NCBI GenBank assembly: GCA_023406225.1
Contig: JAEXWS010000136.1
Span: forward strand, 1 to 10,669
Direction: 5' to 3'
Source of the DNA: Bacillota bacterium
GTDB taxonomy: Bacteria; Bacillota; Clostridia; Oscillospirales; Oscillospiraceae
Length of the DNA: 10,669 nucleotides
The notes under the pieces: generated by a model
Seen by the model: only the letters and a program-made list of their open reading frames with translations
Told to the model about the DNA's origin: nothing
Database searches by the model: none
Shown: in pieces, positions 5,919 through 10,669 of the stretch
Layout: each line of letters begins with the position of its first letter
How positions within the stretch are numbered: position 1 is the first letter of the stretch
Program-made: the position numbers and the translations under genes

Positions 5919-6009
5919 TGTGCTGCTGTGCTGGCTGGAGGGCGGAGCAAAAGAAACGCCGGAGGCCATGGCGGACGAGTTTTTGCGGATCGTGAACGGT
6001 GCGGACTGA
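5893..6009 (+). pseudogene. Probable TetR-family regulator C-terminal remnant
   Basis: From about 5902 a different frame (+1 relative to the response-regulator fragment) reads GAFYNVLLCWLEGG then AKETPEAMADEFLRIVNGAD and stops at 6007-6009. This looks like the last helices of a TetR/AcrR regulator, where a WLE-GG-KE-PEEMA pattern is common. The formal frame opens at an ATG (5893) that lies within response-regulator sequence and has no ribosome binding site, so expression is unlikely. The junction lies around 5898-5905. A deletion joining the 5' end of one regulator gene to the 3' end of another explains both fragments. The TetR assignment rests on about 34 residues and is moderate. Confidence 0.5.
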
Positions 6010-6076
6010 CGGCGTGCGCGCCGGACCGGGGGAGAAAGGCGCTCTGTCGGGCAGGCCGCGGGCGGCGTCCGGGCGC

Positions 6077-7348
6077 TTAGCTGGTATAGCGCGCGCTGAG
6101 AGCCTGGAACTCCGTTTGCATCTGCTCGTAAATGTCTATGATCGGCAGGCATTGGACCCTCGTTTTTCCCATGATATCGTCATAATGTGCGATCATGCAG
6201 CCCACCAAACCGGCGTCAAGCTGCCCATCATCCCGCATCTGCGTGATAATGGAAAGGATGCGCTCCTTGCCGTAAGCCTCCTTATAGCTCCGGGTCCCTG
6301 CAAGGGCGCTGATGATGTCGGCCAGCGCCACGATGCGTTCTCCAATCGTCAGATCGTCTGCCGTCAGCCCTCTGGGATAGCCGGAGCCATTCAATTTCTC
6401 ATGGTGCCGCAGGGCGATCTGCTGAATTGGAGCCGGAACGTCTCCGGCCAGGATCTCCTCCGTAATATCCACATGGGTCCGCATCACTTTCATGGCCTGG
6501 GGCGTGAGCTTCCCCGGATATTCCAGGATCTCCACCGGGATGCCGATCTTACCCAGGTCGTGCAGGATCGCTCCGGCGATGATCTGATTTCGATACTCCG
6601 CGTCAAGGCCCGCGCGAAAAGCGAGTTCGTTCGATATGCTTGTGGTCGTCATGGTATGGGTGACGGTGTGCCGGCTGCGGAAGTCGATGGTGAAGATGAT
6701 CATGCGGAGATAGCTGCGGATCTCCTCATGGGTAAAGATGCTCTGCGCCTGCATCTGCTGAAATCCGGGCTCGTTCGCCGCATCGTCCGCTTCAAAAGCG
6801 GAGAAGTGTTCCGTCATCATAAGTTCGACGATCTCTGCTTTGAACCGGCCATCCCTCTCGGCACCGATCAGCTCAAGAAACCCGGAATAGGGGCGGCCTT
6901 CCATATTCATCCAGATGTCCAAACGGTCCGCGATGTAGATCAGCTGAGCGATATACTTGTTTTCGGCGCTTACGCCGTCCATGCTTTTTAGTTTGCTCCA
7001 GGGGGTGTGATGGAAGAGAACAGCGGGAGCCATCTTTGAAAGCGGCGTAAAGTTTTTCACGAACAGATAGCCATAGATGGAATGGTCCCAGATGCTTTCC
7101 GTCTCAAACTGGACCATCCGGTCGATCTCCTCCGTTTTATACGCGCCCACATCGTGCATGGCGGACAAAAAGCAAATATCGCGCATTTGGGCGGGCTCCA
7201 CCTTCGGGAGCTTTCGCAGCAGGCGGGATACCACGTAGGATACGCGGATACCGTGGTCCATCAGGCGTTTATCCACATGGTCATAGGCGCGCCGCAGAAT
7301 GCCGATCATCGCCTGATTATCGATAAAGCTGGTGTTGTATTGAAGCAT
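6077..7348 (-). CDS. HD-GYP phosphodiesterase with two HD domains
   Basis: A 423-residue cytoplasmic protein; no membrane segment or receiver domain is visible. The C-terminal HD-GYP domain (about 215-410) is complete: H227 (RHTVTH), HDLGKIGIP (263-271), H292, HHEKLNGSGYP (315-325) and D344 (ALADIIS). These are the metal ligands and GYP signature of c-di-GMP phosphodiesterases, which open c-di-GMP to pGpG or GMP. The N-terminal half (about 20-160) is a second, more divergent HD domain with MHDVGAYK (64-71), DHS (88-90), LFHH (111-114) and ADRLD (140-144), but no GYP. The start is supported by GGGAGGG at 7357-7363, 8 bases upstream. It faces the operon on the other strand and is probably transcribed alone. 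A possible GGDEF remnant lies upstream, so c-di-GMP synthesis and breakdown may once have been paired here. Confidence 0.85.
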   Translation of the reverse strand: MLQYNTSFIDNQAMIGILRRAYDHVDKRLMDHGIRVSYVVSRLLRKLPKVEPAQMRDICFLSAMHDVGAYKTEEIDRMVQFETESIWDHSIYGYLFVKNFTPLSKMAPAVLFHHTPWSKLKSMDGVSAENKYIAQLIYIADRLDIWMNMEGRPYSGFLELIGAERDGRFKAEIVELMMTEHFSAFEADDAANEPGFQQMQAQSIFTHEEIRSYLRMIIFTIDFRSRHTVTHTMTTTSISNELAFRAGLDAEYRNQIIAGAILHDLGKIGIPVEILEYPGKLTPQAMKVMRTHVDITEEILAGDVPAPIQQIALRHHEKLNGSGYPRGLTADDLTIGERIVALADIISALAGTRSYKEAYGKERILSIITQMRDDGQLDAGLVGCMIAHYDDIMGKTRVQCLPIIDIYEQMQTEFQALSARYTS

Positions 7349-7607
7349 GGTATTCGCCCTCCCAGAGGCCGCCCCGGGGAGAGGAGCCTCGTTTCATATG
7401 TAGTGCAGCGGCCCGGCTCTCCCGGAAAACAGCGGGAAAAACGCAGAACGCCGCAGGATGCCGCATGATCGGGGAAAAGGAGACTTGCCGCCCGCTTTCT
7501 CCGGCTCTATCTCAATTATGGGGGGTTCCGCGCGCCCCACAGGCTTTTTCGCCCGTCCATCCGTTTTGCAAAAGGGCGCCGTGCTCCTCCCGCGGAAGCG
7601 GTTCATA

Positions 7608-7718
7608 CTATTCGCGGATGCAGCCGAAATCCGTAAAGTCCATATAGAGAACAGCATACATCTTTTTACAGCCCGCGTCCAGCAGATTTTGGGCGGCGGC
7701 TTTCCGGCCGCGTATCTA
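7608..7718 (-). pseudogene. Possible GGDEF (diguanylate cyclase) remnant
   Basis: On the minus strand, between two in-frame stops, 35 codons include LLDAGCKKMYAVLYMDFTDF then GCIRE. This resembles the first beta strand and metal-binding Asp of GGDEF domains, where YAVLYMDxDxFKxIND is typical. No GGDEF signature itself, start codon or ribosome binding site remains, and the frame is closed on both sides. The resemblance covers only about 20 residues and could be chance. Its place upstream of an HD-GYP gene makes a decayed cyclase plausible. Confidence 0.35.
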
Positions 7719-7780
7719 AAGGACGAAAGCGGAACACGCTTGCATAAGCGGCAGACAGGCGCTTTGAGACGGGGACAAAG

Positions 7781-7828
7781 GGATAAAAAAAAGACGCGCC
7801 GCGGGGGGTTCCTGCGGCGCGTTCTTTT
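7781..7828 (-). terminator. Intrinsic terminator of the tandem-GntR gene
   Basis: ACGCGCCGC (7794-7802) pairs perfectly with GCGGCGCGT (7814-7822) across an 11-base loop. Read on the minus strand, downstream of the regulator's stop at 7886, the stem is followed by CTTTTTTTTATCC, a strong U-tract. On the plus strand it is followed by TCTTTT, so it may work in both directions. Confidence 0.8.
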
Positions 7829-7885
7829 CATGTCGGCAGGCTCCGGTCCGCCGCTCTCTGCGCGGGCCGTTTGAAAGGGAGGACC

Positions 7886-9358
7886 TTATTTCCACAAAGC
7901 CCTTCCGTCATAGACCTCCATGGCGGCCTCATAGTAGCCCAGCCGTTTGCATGCTTCGATCACCCGTTGATGGATCATTTGAAATGCCTCGGCGGTTTTT
8001 TCGGAAAACGCCGCGTGGTCTTTCGCGGAGAGCAGATCCACCGCTCTGACGCACTGCGCATGGATCTCGCGGTTTGCGGCCGTTTTGGCCGTCGTGAGCA
8101 GGGCCGGTATGCTGCGGCCGATCCGAAGGTTTCTCTGCAGAAGTCCGTAAACGCCGTTCAACGCGTCGATTCCCGTGTGCCCGATGATCAGCTCCAAAAG
8201 GACGGCGGGCGTTCGCCCATACAGATACGCTTCGTTCCAAAGGCGGTCGATCTCGGCTTTGACCGCCTGGATGTCCGCCTGCGCAATACGCGGCGCGGCG
8301 CAGCCGGCCGCGCCCTCGATGGTCAGGGCCAGCAGGTCCAGGCTGTCCAGATAGCGGCGGACCTGATTGGCGACCAAATGGGCGGGGATTTGGATCTTTT
8401 CCAATTCCTCCGGGCCCGTTTCCACAAAGATGCCGGAGCCGCGTACGGTTTTGACCACGCCCCATTCCTGCATGATCTGGATCGCCTTGACGGTCGTATC
8501 CACGCAGACGCCGTATATTTCCTGGAGCTCCTTGTGCGTGGGCAGTTGATCGCCCCGCTTGTACCGCCCGACCGCGATCAGGCCCAGAAGGTCCATATAG
8601 ACCGCCGCATACCGCACATCTTCGCCCGCCAGGAGTTTTTCCATCTGCGCCCGCCCGAGGACCACCGCAGAATCGGACGGGACATGGAAGGCCGGACGGC
8701 CGCCGCAGGTGAATCCGTACAGCCCGGACATGTCGTCAAAAGGCGCGCTTTCCGGAGCGCCGCCGCGTTCAATGACGCTCAGAAAGGTCTGAAGCTGTTC
8801 GCGGTATCTGGCCCGGCTCACGGCGTCATCCCGCAGGGGCCTGAGACCCGCGAGCCCCAGGCTGTCCACTGCCCGGAGGCTTAAGTCGTTTTCGTTCCGC
8901 GCGACGAAGAACCGCCTAAAACGCTTTGACAGCCGCCAAAAATCATCCGCGTTTTCGATCCTCATATGATCCAGGATCTGACGCGGGATCTCCAGGTCCC
9001 CTCTTGTGCAAAGAGAGATCCCGCGCTTGATCACGGGATAGCACAACAGCACGCCCGTTTTCAGCACGTCGTCCGTAACCGCGGCGTCGATCTTCTCCAG
9101 GGCGAGCCTGGCCGTGCGGTGGACGGCGCTGCCGTCATAGCGCACCACGGGGCGCTTTCGCTGCTGCGTGTCGATCAGCCCGGCCTCCCGCAGCAGCTTC
9201 AGCGCGCGCCGGATCGTCTTTTCCGAGGTCCCGAATTCCTCGCACAGATGGATGCGGGAGGGGAGGCTGGACCCCGCCGGCAGCAGTCCGCACTCGATCC
9301 TGTTCTTGAGGATTTGAAAAACGCGCTGGTACATCATCATATCATAGCTCAAAACCAT
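7886..9358 (-). CDS. Transcriptional regulator with two GntR-type winged-helix domains
   Basis: A 490-residue cytoplasmic protein, about twice the usual GntR length (230-250). The first winged helix is at about 8-75: YQRVFQILKNRIECGLLPAG, then SLPSRIHLCEEFGTSEKTIR and ALKLLREAGLI. The second is at about 248-313, with GRYKRGDQLPTHKELQEIYG, VDTTVKAIQIMQEWGVV and RGSGIFVE. Each is followed by a helical region of 160-180 residues that could bind an effector or dimerise; neither has the metal-binding signature of FCD domains that I can recognise. ATG 9358 is chosen as the first Met before the first domain; the site before it is weak (AAGGCGA), and ATGs further in are possible. It has its own promoter near 9482-9510 and terminator near 7781-7828, so it is a single-gene unit. 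Target genes are not evident. Confidence 0.82.
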   Translation of the reverse strand: MVLSYDMMMYQRVFQILKNRIECGLLPAGSSLPSRIHLCEEFGTSEKTIRRALKLLREAGLIDTQQRKRPVVRYDGSAVHRTARLALEKIDAAVTDDVLKTGVLLCYPVIKRGISLCTRGDLEIPRQILDHMRIENADDFWRLSKRFRRFFVARNENDLSLRAVDSLGLAGLRPLRDDAVSRARYREQLQTFLSVIERGGAPESAPFDDMSGLYGFTCGGRPAFHVPSDSAVVLGRAQMEKLLAGEDVRYAAVYMDLLGLIAVGRYKRGDQLPTHKELQEIYGVCVDTTVKAIQIMQEWGVVKTVRGSGIFVETGPEELEKIQIPAHLVANQVRRYLDSLDLLALTIEGAAGCAAPRIAQADIQAVKAEIDRLWNEAYLYGRTPAVLLELIIGHTGIDALNGVYGLLQRNLRIGRSIPALLTTAKTAANREIHAQCVRAVDLLSAKDHAAFSEKTAEAFQMIHQRVIEACKRLGYYEAAMEVYDGRALWK

Positions 9359-9481
9359 CTTCGCCTTTCGCCATGCGGCCGCTCCTGCGCCCCGGCCTGC
9401 TTTGCCAATGCCTCCGCCGCGCCGGCCGCCAGATGCGGCTTTTCGTTCCGGTTCCGCCGGCAGATGCCCCTTGTTTCGATC

Positions 9482-9510
9482 ATTATAAAGGAGCGCGCCT
9501 GATTTTGCAA
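9482..9510 (-). promoter_or_regulatory. Promoter of the tandem-GntR regulator
   Basis: On the minus strand TTGCAA (9505-9510) and a perfect TATAAT (9482-9487) are separated by exactly 17 bases. Transcription would begin near 9475, giving a leader of about 115 bases before ATG 9358. The -35 is part of a near-palindrome, TTGCAACTGCAA on the plus strand (9505-9516), which could be an operator. The leader can form a small GCCGC/GCGGC hairpin. Confidence 0.65.
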
Positions 9511-9621
9511 CTGCAACAAAGGCCCCGCCCCGCGTCTCCTTCGCCCGGGGAGGGCTTTGGCGCGGCGGGCCGCGTTTTCTGATCCGGCGGGGGATGCTGG
9601 GGGAGCATGGCTGAGCGGAGG

Positions 9622-9659
9622 CGAAAGGGCGGGGAAACCGTGGTTTCCCCGCCCTTTCG
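9622..9659. repeat. 18-bp perfect hairpin after the hybrid kinase gene
   Basis: CGAAAGGGCGGGGAAACC (9622-9639) and GGTTTCCCCGCCCTTTCG (9642-9659) are exact inverted arms separated by two bases. It lies 58 bases past the kinase stop (minus strand). There is no U-tract on either side, so it is an incomplete intrinsic terminator by the usual rule. It may still stop transcription, protect mRNA 3' ends or be a dispersed palindrome. Confidence 0.55.
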
Positions 9660-9717
9660 GCTGTTGAAACGGCATGGCTGTTTTGCCGGCGCGGCCATTG
9701 CAGGCCGCCGGAGTCCG

Positions 9718-10669
9718 CTAAAGGCCCGCCTGTTTGTTGACCGCGCCCGTGTAGGCGCGGACAATGTCGGCCAGGACAAAGGGTTTTGCAATGTGCGCGT
9801 TCATGCCGCTGTCCAGACACTTTTGAACGTCCTCCTGAAAGGAGTTTGCGGTCATGGCGATGATGAGCGTGCTTCCGGCGTCGGACCGCGAAAGCGCGCG
9901 TATGGCCCGCGTGGCGCTGTACCCATCCATGACCGGCATCTGCACGTCCATCAAAATCAGATCATAGAAGTTCTCAGGCGCTTTGGAGAACTGCTCCACC
10001 GCTTCCCGCCCGTTTTGGGCCGTGGCGACGACGGCCCCCTCGCTTTCCAGCAAGTCGACGGCAATGGACAGGTTGATCTCATTATCCTCCACCACCAGGA
10101 TCCGGGCGCCGTCCAGCGCGGCGCAACGGTCCGCTTTTGGATGGGCTCCCGTTTGGCCCGCCAGCTCGGCCGCGAGCCCCGCCACGTCCGAATGAAAGAC
10201 CGGCCGGCACAAGGTGGCGTCGGCGCCGCAGGAAGCGGCGGCGGCGTCCAGCTCGTCCTGGTCCTGCCCGGTCAGAATGATCTTGAGATCCCCGCTGCCC
10301 GCCCGGTCCCGGATGTCCGCCGTAAAGCGCCGCATATCCTCCGAAAGATCCAGCTTGATCATGCACCAGGCATAGGGGCGGCCCTGTTCGGCGGCCAGAT
10401 GCACTATCCTCAGCGCCGTGTCTTCATCCGGCGCGGACTTCACCTGAAAGGCCTCCTTCTCCAGCACGACGGCAAGATGCTCCGCCGATTTTTCGATCTG
10501 GTTGACGATCAGGACCCGCCTGCCGTTCCCGCAGCCCTCCGGGGCTTCGCCTGCGCCGTCCGGCGCGAAGGGCAGCTCGACCGTAAACACGCTGCCTTTT
10601 CCCACCTCGCTGGAGACGGAGATGGAGCCGCCCATCATCTCCGCAAAGTTCTTTGAGATGGGCAGGCCC
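9718..10669 (-). CDS. Hybrid sensor histidine kinase, C-terminal part with two receiver domains
   Basis: The frame is open to the window edge, so the sensor, the HisKA domain and most of the ATPase domain lie outside; 316 residues are visible. Visible residues 1-34 are the end of the HATPase domain: GLPISKNFAEMMGGSI and VSSEVGKGSVFTVELPF, the G2-box region. Residues 51-170 form a receiver-like domain in which the usual acidic pair reads NQIE and the phosphoacceptor position (MIKLDL) seems to be Lys, so it is probably not phosphorylated. Residues 188-305 form a canonical receiver with ED at 194-195, D241 in LMDVQMP, T273 in MTAN and K295 in KPF. No Hpt domain follows, so phosphate must pass to a separate protein. 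Its signal and partner are not visible here. Confidence 0.88.
   Translation of the reverse strand, partial: GLPISKNFAEMMGGSISVSSEVGKGSVFTVELPFAPDGAGEAPEGCGNGRRVLIVNQIEKSAEHLAVVLEKEAFQVKSAPDEDTALRIVHLAAEQGRPYAWCMIKLDLSEDMRRFTADIRDRAGSGDLKIILTGQDQDELDAAAASCGADATLCRPVFHSDVAGLAAELAGQTGAHPKADRCAALDGARILVVEDNEINLSIAVDLLESEGAVVATAQNGREAVEQFSKAPENFYDLILMDVQMPVMDGYSATRAIRALSRSDAGSTLIIAMTANSFQEDVQKCLDSGMNAHIAKPFVLADIVRAYTGAVNKQAGL

Larger units (their letters stand above)
7349..7885. other. Intergenic stretch with a possible decayed GGDEF fragment
   Basis: About 540 bases between two minus-strand genes. The longest frames on both strands have no known domain, no convincing start site and biased composition, and I leave them out. 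Contents that can be supported are the regulator's terminator at 7781-7828 and a short GGDEF-like stretch at 7608-7718. No strong promoter for the HD-GYP gene was found by eye in the 130 bases before its start. Confidence 0.45.
9359..9717. other. Intergenic region between hybrid kinase and GntR regulator
   Basis: About 360 bases holding the regulator's leader and promoter (9359-9510) and the hairpin at 9622-9659. Frames here are Arg/Pro/Ala-rich with no domain and no ribosome binding site. Two near copies of GCATCTG-CGGC, separated by about 30 bases, occur on the minus strand in the leader (near 9430-9470). No gene is supported. Confidence 0.5.

Noticed and set aside
7394..7831. 145-codon minus-strand frame between the HD-GYP and GntR genes
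   Set aside because: It begins within the regulator's terminator, has no ribosome binding site and no recognisable domain, and overlaps the GGDEF-like stretch in another frame.
7349..7885. A c-di-GMP riboswitch ahead of the HD-GYP gene
   Set aside because: I searched by eye for the conserved GCAAAC and CAAAGCC blocks of the GEMM family and did not find them in a sensible arrangement.
9359..9820. N-terminal extension of the GntR regulator back to 9820
   Set aside because: The added residues are low-complexity, would cross the promoter and the hairpin and overlap the kinase gene; ATG 9358 is directly ahead of the first winged helix.

Overview
This GC-rich window looks like chromosomal DNA from an anaerobic Firmicute, most likely a high-GC clostridium of the Oscillospiraceae/Flavonifractor type. 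That placement is an inference. It rests on strong AGGAGG ribosome binding sites, ferredoxin-type MinD ATPases beside NifX-like proteins, a DUF134 regulator, and the overall style of the two-component, HD-GYP and GntR proteins. No rRNA, tRNA, CRISPR array or intact mobile element was seen.

Left part (1-2154, plus strand): a sugar-catabolism operon. It holds the C-terminal end of a xylulokinase-like FGGY kinase, a UlaG-like metallo-beta-lactamase-fold hydrolase and a Gfo/Idh/MocA oxidoreductase, closely spaced or overlapping. About 680 bases without a convincing gene follow, containing a large hairpin.

Centre (2723-5700, plus strand): a compact four-gene operon of the 'orange protein'/NifX-MinD type. 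Its promoter overlaps a long inverted repeat. The first gene fuses a DUF134 helix-turn-helix domain to a NifX-like dinitrogenase-cofactor domain, and a second in-frame Shine-Dalgarno plus ATG lies exactly where the NifX domain begins. Two MinD/Mrp-like ATPases follow, each with two ferredoxin-type 4Fe-4S motifs in the ferredoxin insert, joined by ATGA and GTGA overlaps. A stand-alone NifX-like protein with a His/Cys tail comes next, and a 19-bp perfect hairpin closes the operon. No nitrogenase gene is in view. By analogy with the Desulfovibrio orange-protein system, the set may assemble or carry a metal-sulfur cluster under ATPase control.

Just downstream (5740-6009) is a deletion scar. A promoter, ribosome binding site and the first ~28 codons of an OmpR-type response regulator run out of frame into what looks like the last ~35 codons of a TetR-family regulator.

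Right part (6077-10669, minus strand): signalling and regulation. In transcription order these are the C-terminal part of a hybrid histidine kinase (one degenerate and one canonical receiver), a 490-residue regulator with two GntR-type winged helices, and an HD-GYP c-di-GMP phosphodiesterase with two HD domains. Between the last two lies a possible GGDEF remnant. Several strong hairpins mark the ends of transcription units.
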